Assembly: GCF_005153485.1 (NCBI RefSeq)
Contig: NZ_CP039740.1
Location: 3,413,001-3,477,000, forward strand
DNA: 64,000 nt
Source: Pseudolabrys sp. FHR47
GTDB lineage: Bacteria; Pseudomonadota; Alphaproteobacteria; Rhizobiales; Xanthobacteraceae
Direction: 5' to 3'
A model generated the notes under the pieces. It was not told where the DNA came from. It saw nothing but the letters and a program-made list of their open reading frames with translations, and made no database searches. Made by a program: the position numbers and the translations under genes. Each line of letters opens with the position of its first letter. Positions within the stretch are counted from its first letter, which is position 1. Shown here one piece after another: positions 1-8,898 of the stretch.

Positions 1-699
1 GCGATTCAGAAGCTGCCGGTTCGCTTCGCCATCGACCGCGCCGGCCTTGTCGGCGCCGACGGTCCGACCCATGCCGGCGCTTTCGACACCGCGTATCTCG
101 GCTGCCTGCCGCATATGGTGCTGATGGCTGCGGCGGATGAAGCCGAACTGACCAACATGGTTGCGACCTGCGCCGCGATCGACGACCGTCCCTCCGCCGT
201 GCGCTATCCGCGCGGCGAAGGCACCGGCGCCATCATTCCGGCGCAAGGCGTGCCGCTCGAAATCGGCAAGGGCCGTATCGTTCGCGAAGGTCACAAGGTC
301 GCCCTGCTCTCTTACGGCACGCGCCTCGGCGAAGCCTTGAAAGCGGCCGACGAACTCGCCGCGCTCGGGCTATCGACCACGGTCGCCGATGCGCGCTTTG
401 CCAAGCCGCTCGATCTCGATCTGACGCTGCGGCTGGCCCGCGAGCATGAAGTGCTGGTCACCATCGAGGAAGGCTCGGTGGGCGGCTTCGGCTCCTTTGT
501 GATGCAGGCTTTGGCCGAGCACGGCGCCTTCGATGCCGGGCTCAAATTCCGCGCCATGGTGCTGCCCGACATCTTCATCGACCAGGACACGCCGGCGGCG
601 ATGTATGCGCTCGCCGGCCTCGACGCCAAAGGCATCGTCACCAAGGTGTTCGAGGCGCTCGGCAAGGACGCCGCGTCGGAAACGGTGAAGCTGGCGTAA
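1..699 (+). CDS. dxs: 1-deoxy-D-xylulose-5-phosphate synthase, C-terminal part
   Basis: This is the last 232 codons of Dxs; the gene begins before the window. The enzyme condenses pyruvate and glyceraldehyde 3-phosphate with thiamine diphosphate, the first step of the non-mevalonate isoprenoid pathway in the cytoplasm. The reading frame is open from base 1 and shows [18 protein letters not shown], the conserved transketolase pyrimidine-domain motif of Dxs, followed by the C-terminal transketolase domain with [10 protein letters not shown]. The full family is about 640 residues, so roughly a third is present. tlyA follows 12 bases after the stop on the same strand; dxs-tlyA adjacency is common in alphaproteobacteria and suggests cotranscription. 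Confidence 0.97.
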   Translation, partial: AIQKLPVRFAIDRAGLVGADGPTHAGAFDTAYLGCLPHMVLMAAADEAELTNMVATCAAIDDRPSAVRYPRGEGTGAIIPAQGVPLEIGKGRIVREGHKVALLSYGTRLGEALKAADELAALGLSTTVADARFAKPLDLDLTLRLAREHEVLVTIEEGSVGGFGSFVMQALAEHGAFDAGLKFRAMVLPDIFIDQDTPAAMYALAGLDAKGIVTKVFEALGKDAASETVKLA

Positions 700-711
700 G
701 GCGCCGGCATC

Positions 712-1443
712 ATGACCACCAAAACCCGCATCGACCGCCTGCTCGTGACGCGCGGGCTGTTCGACAGCCGCGCCAAAGCGCAGGACGCCATCGCCGCCGG
801 GCTGGTGAAAGCCGACGGCAAGGTCGTCGCCAAGGCGTCCGAGGAAATCGCCAGCAATGCTGTCATCGAAGCGACGCCGGCGCATCCTTATGTGTCGCGC
901 GGCGCGCTCAAGCTGATTGCCGCGCTGGACCATTTCAAGGTCGATCCGAAGGGCCGTGTCTGCCTCGATATCGGCGCATCGACCGGCGGCTTCAGTGAGG
1001 TGCTGCTCGAACGCGGCGCGACAAAGGTCACTGCCGTCGATGTCGGCACCGCGCAGTTGCACCCGAGCCTGCGCGCCGACCCACGCATCGTGTCACTGGA
1101 GCAAACGGATATCCGCATGCTCGATCCCGCCAAGCTGGACCCTAAGCCAAACCTCGTCGTCATTGACGTCAGTTTCATCTCGCTGAAGCAGGTCCTGCCT
1201 GCGGCGCTCAAACTCGCCGCGCGGCCAACCGATCTGATTGCGCTGATCAAGCCGCAGTTCGAGGCCGGCCGCGCCCATATCAAGAAAGGCATCGTTCGCG
1301 ACGAGGCGGTGCGCCAGGCCGTCTGCGACGAGATTGTTAAAAGTGTCACGTCGCTGGGAGCCGAGGTGCGCGGCCTTATGCCATCCCCCATCGAAGGCGG
1401 CGACGGTAACATCGAATATCTGATCGGTGCGCAGGTTTCATAA
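712..1443 (+). CDS. tlyA: TlyA-family rRNA 2'-O-methyltransferase
   Basis: 243 residues. An N-terminal S4 RNA-binding domain (about residues 6-52, beginning RIDRLLVTRGLFDSRAKAQ) is followed by an FtsJ/RrmJ-type SAM methyltransferase domain with the SAM loop LDIGASTGGF at 85-94 and the later LIKPQFEAGR motif. The family methylates rRNA ribose; older annotations call it hemolysin, which is not supported by the domains. ATG start lies 12 bases after dxs and length matches the family. It probably shares the dxs transcript. Which rRNA nucleotide is modified cannot be told from sequence. Confidence 0.93.
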   Translation: MTTKTRIDRLLVTRGLFDSRAKAQDAIAAGLVKADGKVVAKASEEIASNAVIEATPAHPYVSRGALKLIAALDHFKVDPKGRVCLDIGASTGGFSEVLLERGATKVTAVDVGTAQLHPSLRADPRIVSLEQTDIRMLDPAKLDPKPNLVVIDVSFISLKQVLPAALKLAARPTDLIALIKPQFEAGRAHIKKGIVRDEAVRQAVCDEIVKSVTSLGAEVRGLMPSPIEGGDGNIEYLIGAQVS

Positions 1444-1571
1444 GCATTGGCGATGGCGGTTATCGCGTTGCGTCATCATTCTGTGACCTCACCGCCACGC
1501 AACACGATCAAACCCTGTCCGCGGCCACATGCAGCCTTTATTGCGCCATACGAGGCGCTACGGTCCCCGCC

Positions 1572-2999
1572 ATGACGATAGGACACGCAGACATCGCCGC
1601 CGGCATCAAGGCGCCGGCGGACGCCATGCCGTGGCGCGATGAATTTCGCGCCACGGTGAAGCTCGCTTTGCCGATCGCGCTGACGCAGCTCGGCCAGGTG
1701 GCGATGATGACCAGCGACCTGATGCTGATCGGCCGGCTCGGTGACGTGGCGATCGCCGGCGCAGCATTGGCGCATATCATTCTGTTCGCCGGCTTCGTGC
1801 TCGGCATGGGCCTGATGTCGGCGGTGTCGCCGCTGGCGGCGCAAGCCTTTGGCGCGCGCGAACCGCGCATGGTGCGCCGCGCGTTGCGCGTCGGCCTGTG
1901 GGCGGCGCTGATGATCGGCGCGCCGATGACGGCGGCAATGTTCTTCGGCGAGAGCTTCCTGCTGTGGCTCGGCCAGGACCCGGAAGCCGCGAGGCTTGCC
2001 GGACAATATCTTATGGGACTGGGGTGGTGCCTTATCCCCGGCTGGTGGTTCATTGCCTTGCGCGGCTTCATGGGCGCCGTGAACCGGCCCGAGCCCGCGC
2101 TGTGGATCACGCTCGCCGCCATCCCGGTAAACCTCGCGCTCGCTTATGCGCTGATCTATGGCGAATTCGGCCTGCCACGCCTTGAAATGCTCGGGGCCGG
2201 CGTTGCCACCACCATCGTCAACATCGGCATGTGCGGCGCCTCGCTCTGGATCGCCTACACTCAGCGGCCGTTCAAGAAGTATCAGGTGCTCGGCCATTTC
2301 TGGCGCATGGACTGGCCGCTGACCGGACAACTGTTTCTCATCGGCGGTCCGATCGCCGGCGCTTTCCTGCTCGAATATGGATTGTTCGCCGCCGCCGCGA
2401 TACTGATGGGCTGGATCGGCACGGTGGCGCTAGCGGCGCATCAGATCGCGCTGCAGGTCGCCGCGATCCTGTTCATGGCGCCGTTCGGCATCTCGATGGC
2501 CGCGACTGTGCGCGTCGGCCATGCCGTCGGACGCCGCGACCCGGTGGAGACGCGGCGCGCCGGCTTTACCGCCATTGCGCTCGGCGCTGCCTTCATGGCG
2601 GCGATGGTCGTGCTCATTCTCGCAACACGGCATATCCTGCCGCTCGCCTTCCTCGACGGCGGCCGCGCCGATGCCGACGCAACCTTGACGCTCGCGGCAA
2701 CTTTGCTCGCGGCCGGCTCTACCTTTTTCATCGCGGATGGCGTGCAGACCATCGCGGCCGGTGCGCTGCGCGGGCTCAACGACACGCGCGTGCCGCTGCT
2801 GTTCGCCACGCTGAGCTTCTGGATTGTCGGCTTCGGCACGTCCTGGACGCTGGCCTTCCCGTCGGGTCTTGGCGCGGTCGGCATCTGGATCGGGTTTACC
2901 GTCGGTTTGGTGCTGTACGCCCTGCTGCTGGTCTGGCGTTTCAACATGCTGACAGCGCACGGCTACATGCCGGAGGCGCCGGGCCACGCCCACGCCTGA
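1572..2999 (+). CDS. MATE family multidrug/metabolite exporter
   Basis: 475 residues in a twelve-helix layout, the standard size for the MATE family (NorM/DinF). It begins with a short cytoplasmic stretch followed by LPIALTQLGQVAMMTSDLML, the typical first helix with the Q-L-G-Q element. MATE proteins export organic cations or drugs in exchange for H+ or Na+ at the inner membrane; substrate is not predictable. It follows tlyA after 128 bases and precedes an RNA methyltransferase on the same strand, with no evident functional link. ATG is placed just before a well conserved hydrophilic start. Confidence 0.92.
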   Translation: MTIGHADIAAGIKAPADAMPWRDEFRATVKLALPIALTQLGQVAMMTSDLMLIGRLGDVAIAGAALAHIILFAGFVLGMGLMSAVSPLAAQAFGAREPRMVRRALRVGLWAALMIGAPMTAAMFFGESFLLWLGQDPEAARLAGQYLMGLGWCLIPGWWFIALRGFMGAVNRPEPALWITLAAIPVNLALAYALIYGEFGLPRLEMLGAGVATTIVNIGMCGASLWIAYTQRPFKKYQVLGHFWRMDWPLTGQLFLIGGPIAGAFLLEYGLFAAAAILMGWIGTVALAAHQIALQVAAILFMAPFGISMAATVRVGHAVGRRDPVETRRAGFTAIALGAAFMAAMVVLILATRHILPLAFLDGGRADADATLTLAATLLAAGSTFFIADGVQTIAAGALRGLNDTRVPLLFATLSFWIVGFGTSWTLAFPSGLGAVGIWIGFTVGLVLYALLLVWRFNMLTAHGYMPEAPGHAHA

Positions 3000-3042
3000 T
3001 CTTCCCCTTTCAGGCAAGTGATAAGCAGGTTAAGTCCTGCCT

Positions 3043-4281
3043 ATGACCGAGCAGCTCACCATCGCCCGCCTGGGCCATCGCGGCGACGGCGTCGCCGACA
3101 CCGGCGCCGGCGCGATCTACGTGCCCTACGCCCTGCCCGGCGAAACGGTGACGGTCGAGCCGATGCCCGGCCATCCCGACCGGCGCCGCTTGCTGCATAT
3201 CGACAAGCCGAGCCACGAGCGCGCCAATCCGATATGCAAGCACTTCGGCGTCTGCGGCGGCTGCGCCATGCAGCACTGGTCGCATGCCGAATATCTGATC
3301 TGGAAACGGGATCTCGTCGTGGAGGCGCTGGCGCTCGCCGGCATCGTTGCGCCAGTCGAGCCGATCGTCGATGCCCATGGCAAGGGCCGCCGCCGCGCCG
3401 TGCTGCATGCGCGCCGCGGCAATGGCGATCTGCTCGAAGTCGGCTTTGCCGCACCGCGCGCGCATCACATCGTCGCCATCGATGAATGCCCCATTCTTAG
3501 CGACGGCCTTGCCGGCACTATTCCGGTGTCGTGGGCCATCGCCGAAGTGTTGAAGCCCACGAACAAGCCGCTCGATATTCACGTCACGGCAAGCGACCGC
3601 GGCCTCGATGTCGATGTGCGCGGCTCCGGACCGCTTTCGACCGCACGACTCACCGAACTCGCCAAGCTCGCCGACAAATACGCCCTCGCCCGCATCACCC
3701 GCCATGGCGAACTGGTGCTGCAGCGGATCGAGCCAACGCTGAAGATCGGGCGCGCCACCGTCCCCCTGCCGCCCGGCGCCTTCCTGCAGGCCACCGCCGA
3801 GGGCGAAGCGGCGCTGGCCGCGCTGGTCGTCAAGCATGCCGGTAAAGCAAAGCGCATCGCCGATCTGTTCAGCGGCATCGGCACATTTGCCTTAAGGCTT
3901 GGCGAGACGGCGCGCGTTCTTGCGGCGGACAGCGAAGTCGGCGCGATCAAGGCGCTGGAACGCGGCGTCAAGAGCGCGCCGGGACTGAAGCCGGTCGAGG
4001 CGCGCTCGCGCGACCTGTTCCGCAATCCGATGGTGGCGATGGAGTTCAAGGGCTTCGACGCCGTGGTGTTCGATCCGCCGCGCCAGGGCGCCGAACGGCA
4101 GGCACAAGAGATCGCTTCAAGCAAGGTACCGCTGGTGATCGCCGTATCGTGCGATGCCACGACCTTTGCCCGCGACGCGCGTATTCTCATGGCCGGCGGC
4201 TACAAGCTCGCCCAGGTCACGCCGGTCGACCAGTTCCGCTATTCGCATCATGTGGAGGTGGTGGGGAGATTTGAGAGATAG
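3043..4281 (+). CDS. class I SAM-dependent uracil-C5 RNA methyltransferase (TrmA/RlmD family)
   Basis: 412 residues. An N-terminal TRAM/OB-like region leads to Fe-S ligands C65, C71, C74 (C-x5-C-x2-C) and C149, the arrangement of the [4Fe-4S] cluster in RlmD (RumA). The catalytic domain has SAM motif DLFSGIGTFALRL, the FDPPRQGA motif and the nucleophile in AVSCDATTFARD, and ends with the family tail PVDQFRYSHHVEVV. It makes m5U in rRNA or tRNA. Whether it is RlmC, RlmD or TrmA-like cannot be settled, so no symbol is given. The ATG is 43 bases after the MATE gene. Confidence 0.9.
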   Translation: MTEQLTIARLGHRGDGVADTGAGAIYVPYALPGETVTVEPMPGHPDRRRLLHIDKPSHERANPICKHFGVCGGCAMQHWSHAEYLIWKRDLVVEALALAGIVAPVEPIVDAHGKGRRRAVLHARRGNGDLLEVGFAAPRAHHIVAIDECPILSDGLAGTIPVSWAIAEVLKPTNKPLDIHVTASDRGLDVDVRGSGPLSTARLTELAKLADKYALARITRHGELVLQRIEPTLKIGRATVPLPPGAFLQATAEGEAALAALVVKHAGKAKRIADLFSGIGTFALRLGETARVLAADSEVGAIKALERGVKSAPGLKPVEARSRDLFRNPMVAMEFKGFDAVVFDPPRQGAERQAQEIASSKVPLVIAVSCDATTFARDARILMAGGYKLAQVTPVDQFRYSHHVEVVGRFER

Positions 4282-4301
4282 TCGGCGCAACGCCCACGTC
4301 T

Positions 4302-4397
4302 GTCATCACCCGCGAAAGCGGGTGATCCAGTAATCGCCACGCCGTGTTTCATAATCGAATGCGGAGGATACTGGGTCCCCGCTTTCGCGGGGACGAC
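4302..4397. repeat. intergenic palindromic repeat, PAKAGT family
   Basis: Two small palindromes, CCCGC-gaaa-GCGGG (around 4310-4322) and CCCCGC-tttc-GCGGGG (around 4377-4392), face each other as a larger inverted repeat: the left unit ends GATCCAGTA and the right begins TACTGGGTC. Translated on the minus strand it gives fragments like VPAKAGTQ and SPAFAGDD, which recur as false ORFs in many alphaproteobacterial genomes. It sits between convergent genes, just past the end of the DUF1194 gene. Such elements are dispersed, non-coding and of debated function. Confidence 0.85.
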
Positions 4398-4401
4398 GAA
4401 T

Positions 4402-5256
4402 TCACCTAAAATCCATCCCGTCGCCCCAGCGCTCGCGCCAGATCTTCTCGCCGATGGTGCAGGATACGCGCGGCTTGTCAGCACTCGCAGGGATAACCTT
4501 TGCCTCCGGCTGCAATCCGGCGATCTCGAGTATCAGCTTCTGCCGCGTCGCTTCGATGAACTTCTCGCGCTCGCGGATCGGAATGACGAAGGCGCCAGGG
4601 CCTCCGATCACGCAGTCCTCATAATAGATGTCGAGATCCGCGATATCCATGGTCGCGTAATTGAGCCGCTTGAGCACGAGCGGCAGGCCGTTGATGGTGA
4701 TGCCCTCCTTGACGATCTCATCGCGCACCGGCACCACCAGCGGCCCGGAATTGTTGGCCCCGTCGCCGGAGACATCGATCACCCGGCGCGCGCCGCGATA
4801 GCCGCTGTCGTCGAACAAGGTGCGGGCGAACTTGAGTGCGCTCGAGATCGAGGTGCGCGAGGCGCGGCTGATCGGCGCACGCGCGATCTCGGCCGCCACC
4901 GCATCGGCCGCTTCCGGCCCATCGATCACCCGCCACGGCATCACGATTTTCTGGGTCGCGGGGCCGGCCCATTCGAAATAGGTGACTGCGATCTTGCCGT
5001 GACCGCCCTCGCGGATGGCTGTGAGGAACTCACGCGACGTCAGGGCCTGGACATAGCCCTGCCGCTGCAGCGCCTGTTCTTCCGGATCCATCGAATAGGA
5101 AATGTCGACGGCGAGCACGAGCTCGACATCAACTGGAATAGCGGAAGGTCTGAGATCGGCGAGGCGCGGATGCGGCGCGGCGGCGAGCGCATAAACGGCG
5201 CATAAAGCGGCGGCAAGGCCACCACCGACAGCACCATAAAGACGAAACCGCCTCAT
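4402..5256 (-). CDS. DUF1194 (von Willebrand factor A-like) exported protein
   Basis: 284 residues. An N-terminal signal segment (RRFRLYGAVGGGLAAALCAV) precedes a VWA-like domain with the MIDAS motif D-I-S-Y-S in LVLAVDISYSMDPEE and a later IDVSGDGANNSG. This is the DUF1194 family, widespread in Rhizobiales, of unknown function; metal-dependent protein binding in the periplasm is an inference from the fold. ATG at 5256 has AGGAGG five bases upstream, so it is preferred to the in-frame TTG at 5274. The gene runs opposite to the methyltransferase, with the palindromic repeat between the two 3' ends. Confidence 0.88.
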   Translation of the reverse strand: MRRFRLYGAVGGGLAAALCAVYALAAAPHPRLADLRPSAIPVDVELVLAVDISYSMDPEEQALQRQGYVQALTSREFLTAIREGGHGKIAVTYFEWAGPATQKIVMPWRVIDGPEAADAVAAEIARAPISRASRTSISSALKFARTLFDDSGYRGARRVIDVSGDGANNSGPLVVPVRDEIVKEGITINGLPLVLKRLNYATMDIADLDIYYEDCVIGGPGAFVIPIREREKFIEATRQKLILEIAGLQPEAKVIPASADKPRVSCTIGEKIWRERWGDGMDFR

Positions 5257-5302
5257 GCCGCCCTCCTGCGTCAACGCACAGGGGATTCATGCTGGCACGG
5301 CT

Positions 5303-5324
5303 AACGGCCGGAAAAAAGGCCGTT
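5303..5324 (-). terminator. hairpin downstream of ribB, possible terminator
   Basis: AACGGCC and GGCCGTT form a perfect 7-bp stem around an 8-base loop that reads TTTTTTCC on the minus strand, 14 bases past the ribB stop. It lacks a T-run after the stem, so it is only a weak terminator candidate. Confidence 0.3.
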
Positions 5325-5337
5325 CACGACGGTTATC

Positions 5338-6429
5338 TCAGCATTCCAGCACGTCGGTGCCGGCGATCTCGATGCCGAAACCGCTCAGGCCGACATAAGT
5401 GCGCTGGCTGGAGGACATTAGCCGGATCGAGGAAATGCCGAGGTCTTTGAGGATCTGGGCGCCGACGCCGACGTCGCGCCACTGCTGCGAGCGGGCGGTT
5501 TCGGTGCCGGTGGCCTCGCCTTTCGGGATGGCGGCGACCGGCACGCCGGCGGTGCCATCGCGCAAATAGACGATGACGCCGCGGCCGGCCTCCTTGAAAC
5601 GCTTGAGCGAGGCATGAATCGCCTTGCCGCCGCCGAACACGTCGCCGATCACATCAGCGCGGTGCAGGCGGGCCGGCACGTCCTTGCCGTCGCCGAGATC
5701 GCCATAGACGAAGGCCATGTGATGCACCTCGTCGAACGGCGTGACGAAGGCATAGCCCTTGAGCGGGCCGATTTCGGACTCGAGCGAGAAGGCGCCAACC
5801 CGCGTGACTAGCTTCTCGCGCGCCTGGCGGTAGGCGATGAGATCGGCGACCGAAATCTGCACGAGCTTGTGCTTCTCGGCAAAGGCTGTCACCTGCGGCC
5901 CGCGCATCACGGTGCCGTCGTCGTTCATCAGTTCCGACAGTACGCCGACCGGCGGCAGACCGGCGAGCTTGCACAGATCGGTGCAGGCCTCGGTATGACC
6001 GGTGCGCATCAGCACGCCGCCCTCGCGCGCGACCAGCGGAAACACATGGCCGGGCCGCACGAAATCGGCGGCGCCGATATTGTCGTTGGCGAGCGCCCGC
6101 ACGGTGTTGGTGCGTTCCTCGGCCGAGATGCCGGTGGTCATGCCATGCTTGAGATCGATGGTGACGGTGAAGGCGGTGCCAAGCGGCGCGTCGTTCTTGG
6201 CCACCATCGGATCGAGATGCAGGCGCTGCGCGTCGGCGGCGGTGATGGTAGCGCAGACGATGCCGGACGTATGGCGGATGATGAAGGCCATCTTCTCCGG
6301 CGTGCACAGCGACGCCGCGACGAAAAGATCGCCCTCGTTCTCGCGGTCGTCGTCATCGGTGACGACGACGAGCTCGCCCTTGGCGAAGGCCTTGATCGCC
6401 GCTTCGACATTGCTGTGGGTGTTTGACAA
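5338..6429 (-). CDS. ribB: 3,4-dihydroxy-2-butanone-4-phosphate synthase with degenerate GTP cyclohydrolase II domain (RibBX type)
   Basis: 363 residues. The DHBP synthase half has its acidic loop TDDDDRENEGD (24-34) and RTGHTEACTDL (142-152), so it should convert ribulose 5-phosphate to the four-carbon riboflavin precursor. The second half resembles GTP cyclohydrolase II, but the zinc-binding C-x10-C-x-C segment is replaced (about 258-274, HRADVIGDVFGGGKAIHASL) and all three cysteines are gone, so cyclohydrolase activity is unlikely. I place the start at TTG 6429: AAGGA lies 8 bases upstream, and a longer frame would run into aroC. It follows aroC by 11 bases, in an aroC-ribB operon. Confidence 0.92.
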   Translation of the reverse strand: MSNTHSNVEAAIKAFAKGELVVVTDDDDRENEGDLFVAASLCTPEKMAFIIRHTSGIVCATITAADAQRLHLDPMVAKNDAPLGTAFTVTIDLKHGMTTGISAEERTNTVRALANDNIGAADFVRPGHVFPLVAREGGVLMRTGHTEACTDLCKLAGLPPVGVLSELMNDDGTVMRGPQVTAFAEKHKLVQISVADLIAYRQAREKLVTRVGAFSLESEIGPLKGYAFVTPFDEVHHMAFVYGDLGDGKDVPARLHRADVIGDVFGGGKAIHASLKRFKEAGRGVIVYLRDGTAGVPVAAIPKGEATGTETARSQQWRDVGVGAQILKDLGISSIRLMSSSQRTYVGLSGFGIEIAGTDVLEC

Positions 6430-6440
6430 TGCGCTGATCC

Positions 6441-7577
6441 TTAGGCGCCAGGCGCCGACTGCTTCTTCTCGAACGGCCAGGGCTTGCTCTCGCCGACCTG
6501 ACCGCGATGCATCAGATAGTGATCGGCGATGACGCATGCCACCATGGCCTCGCCGATGGGCACAGCGCGGATACCGACGCAAGGGTCGTGGCGGCCCTTG
6601 GTGAATAGTTCGGTGTTGTCGCCGTAACGGTCCACGGTCTTGCGCGGCGTCAGGATCGAGGACGTCGGCTTGACGGCGAAGCGCGCGACGATCGCCTGCC
6701 CCGTCGAAATGCCGCCGAGCACGCCGCCGGCATGGTTCGACAGGAACAGCGGCTTGCCGTCGTTCCCCATCCGCATCTCGTCGGCATTATCCTCGCCGGA
6801 CAGTTCGGCGGCGGCAAAGCCGTCGCCGATCTCGACGCCCTTAACCGCATTGATGCCCATCAGCGCGCCGGCGATGTCGCCGTCGAGCTTGGCGTAGATC
6901 GGCGCGCCGAGGCCCGCCGGGACGCCTTCTGCGACGATCTCGATCACTGCGCCGATCGACGAGCCCGATTTGCGCACGCCGTCAAGATATTCCTCGAAGA
7001 ACTTCGCCTGCACCGGGTCTGGGCAGAAGAACGGGTTCTTGTCGACCTCGTTCCAGTCCCAGCGTGAATGATCGATCTTGTGCGGCCCCATCTGCACCAG
7101 CGCGCCGCGCACGACGAGACCCGGCACAACCTTGCGGGCGATGGCGCCGGCCGCGACCCGCGCCGCGGTCTCGCGCGCCGAGGAACGACCGCCGCCGCGA
7201 TAATCGGTGATGCCGTATTTGACGTCATAGACATACCCGGCGTGGCCGGGCCGGTACTTGTCCTTGATGTCGGAATAGTCCTTCGAGCGCTGGTCGACAT
7301 TCTCGATCATCAGCATGATCGGCGTGCCGGTGGTCACCTGCTGGCCGGTCGCCTCGTCCGTGAAGACCCCGGACAGGATCTTCACCGCGTCCGGTTCCTG
7401 GCGCTGCGTCGTGAAGCGCGACTGGCCGGGCCGGCGCTTGTCGAGGAAGACCTGGATCTCTTCCGCCGTGATCGGGATGCGCGGCGGGCAGCCATCGACC
7501 ACGCAGCCGATCGCCGCCCCGTGGCTTTCGCCGAAGCTGGTGAACCGGAACAGGTGGCCGAAGGTGTTGAAGGACAT
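6441..7577 (-). CDS. aroC: chorismate synthase
   Basis: 378 residues. It converts 5-enolpyruvylshikimate 3-phosphate to chorismate using reduced FMN, the last common step of aromatic amino acid synthesis. The N-terminal signature [11 protein letters not shown] (about 15-25) and the central [18 protein letters not shown] are intact, and length is normal. It is the first gene of an apparent aroC-ribB operon; pairing an FMN-dependent enzyme with riboflavin synthesis is biochemically sensible, though that is inference. Start ATG at 7577. Confidence 0.97.
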   Translation of the reverse strand: MSFNTFGHLFRFTSFGESHGAAIGCVVDGCPPRIPITAEEIQVFLDKRRPGQSRFTTQRQEPDAVKILSGVFTDEATGQQVTTGTPIMLMIENVDQRSKDYSDIKDKYRPGHAGYVYDVKYGITDYRGGGRSSARETAARVAAGAIARKVVPGLVVRGALVQMGPHKIDHSRWDWNEVDKNPFFCPDPVQAKFFEEYLDGVRKSGSSIGAVIEIVAEGVPAGLGAPIYAKLDGDIAGALMGINAVKGVEIGDGFAAAELSGEDNADEMRMGNDGKPLFLSNHAGGVLGGISTGQAIVARFAVKPTSSILTPRKTVDRYGDNTELFTKGRHDPCVGIRAVPIGEAMVACVIADHYLMHRGQVGESKPWPFEKKQSAPGA

Positions 7578-7625
7578 GGGGGTTTAGGTAGCCTGAGGTC
7601 CGGCAGGGGTCAAATAGCCGGTTCT

Positions 7626-7702
7626 CATTCCGGGACGGCTCTTAAGCGCGTTTACGCGCGTCTTGGACGCGCTATGGGCCGGACCCGGAATCCCGGAGAA
7701 TG
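7626..7702. repeat. intergenic inverted repeat with outer arms CATTC...GAATG
   Basis: The outer arms CATTCcGGGA and TCCCGgaGAATG bracket a GC-rich core with GCGCG-ttta-CGCGC. It resembles the dispersed palindromes of Bradyrhizobiaceae that carry 'cattccggg...cccggaat' and appears partly decayed. It lies in the 236-bp gap between aroC and the LysR gene, where a divergent promoter would also be expected. Confidence 0.6.
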
Positions 7703-7813
7703 CCAAGGTCTTCCTCCGCCCGCCAAATCGGAACTTGCTCGGCAGGGAGGAGCCGATTCCAATGTTCGCCGGGCGCCTGCTAGGCTGTCGGATGCCGTCG
7801 TCCGGGGACGCGT

Positions 7814-8731
7814 ATGAATCTGCGCCAACTCAAATACTTCGTAAGTGTCGTGGAAGCCGGCAATATGACCCGCGCCGCCGAACAGCTTCATGTTGCACAA
7901 ACTGCCCTGGGCATGCAGATCCGCCAGATCGAGGAAGATCTGGGCGTCGCCCTCCTCATTCGCCATTCGCGAGGCGTCGAGCCGACCAAGGCCGGAAAGC
8001 TGCTCCATGCGAAAGCGCTGGCAATCCTGAAGTCGGTTGAGGAAACCCGCTACGAGGTGTCGCGTTGTGATCGCGAGGACAGCGAACCCATACGTCTCGG
8101 AACGACGCCGGCCCTCATGCCGATTGTCGGCCCAGAGCTTGTCATCCATGTTCGCGAACACATCCCGCAGATTCTTCTCAGTCTGGTCGAGGAGATGAGC
8201 CATGTCCTCGTCGATACGTTGATCCGCGGAGAACTCGACTTCATCCTTTGCTACGACGTTCCCGAGCTGCCGCACCTGTCGCGCACGCCGCTTTTCCAGG
8301 ACGATCTTGTGCTTGTCACGCTTCCAGGGCGTCGAAAAGGCGAGCCGATCGCCTTTGCCGAGGCCCTGAACGAATGCCTCGCGATGCCCGAGCCGGGCGA
8401 CACCGTGCGCAATGCCGTGACACGTGCAGCGAAGGAGCTCGGACTCGAGTTGCAGATCGACTACGAGTTGCGCTCCGTTTCCGCCATGAAAACCATGGTG
8501 AAGCGCGGCGCCGTGGCAAGCATTTTGCCCTATTTCTCGGTGATGGATGAGGTTCGCAATGGCGCACTCGATGCGCGCCCCATCATCAAGCCAGCCGTCA
8601 GGCGGACGTTGTTCCTCGCGTCCTCGACCCAGCGCCCACCATTTCGCAACGAGGCCGGCCTGAGCGGTGCGATCCGCTCTTCCCTGAAAGGCGTGACAGA
8701 GGCGCTCGGTCCCCTCTACCATCCGCTTTGA
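7814..8731 (+). CDS. LysR family transcriptional regulator
   Basis: 305 residues. The N-terminal winged HTH (MNLRQLKYFVSVVEAGNMTR, then AAEQLHVAQTALGMQIRQIE) is typical of LysR, followed by a periplasmic-binding-like effector domain. It lies upstream of, and parallel to, a secreted rhodanese and a Bug-type binding protein, which makes these likely targets, though LysR genes are usually divergent from targets. The effector is unknown. The ATG gives the canonical LysR start MNLRQLKYF. Confidence 0.93.
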   Translation: MNLRQLKYFVSVVEAGNMTRAAEQLHVAQTALGMQIRQIEEDLGVALLIRHSRGVEPTKAGKLLHAKALAILKSVEETRYEVSRCDREDSEPIRLGTTPALMPIVGPELVIHVREHIPQILLSLVEEMSHVLVDTLIRGELDFILCYDVPELPHLSRTPLFQDDLVLVTLPGRRKGEPIAFAEALNECLAMPEPGDTVRNAVTRAAKELGLELQIDYELRSVSAMKTMVKRGAVASILPYFSVMDEVRNGALDARPIIKPAVRRTLFLASSTQRPPFRNEAGLSGAIRSSLKGVTEALGPLYHPL

Positions 8732-8898
8732 GTACGACAGTCTAATCCGCAGAAATTCTGCGGCCTGCTCTCTGTCAATCCTCTTGGACATTCGGCTGCC
8801 GAGGCGGCCTGATGCTCGGCGCCGGCTATCGCGGCGTCCGAATGGTGGCGTTGCTTCCGGCGGAGTCACAGCTACACGCTGGCGCAGGGAGATATACG

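Noticed and set aside
4248..4484. 78-codon minus-strand ORF
   Set aside because: It is the translation of the palindromic repeat (VPAKAGTQ, SPAFAGDD), not a gene.
6430..7813. possible FMN riboswitch for ribB
   Set aside because: ribB follows aroC by 11 bases and has no room for one; nothing resembling the RFN fold was seen before aroC.
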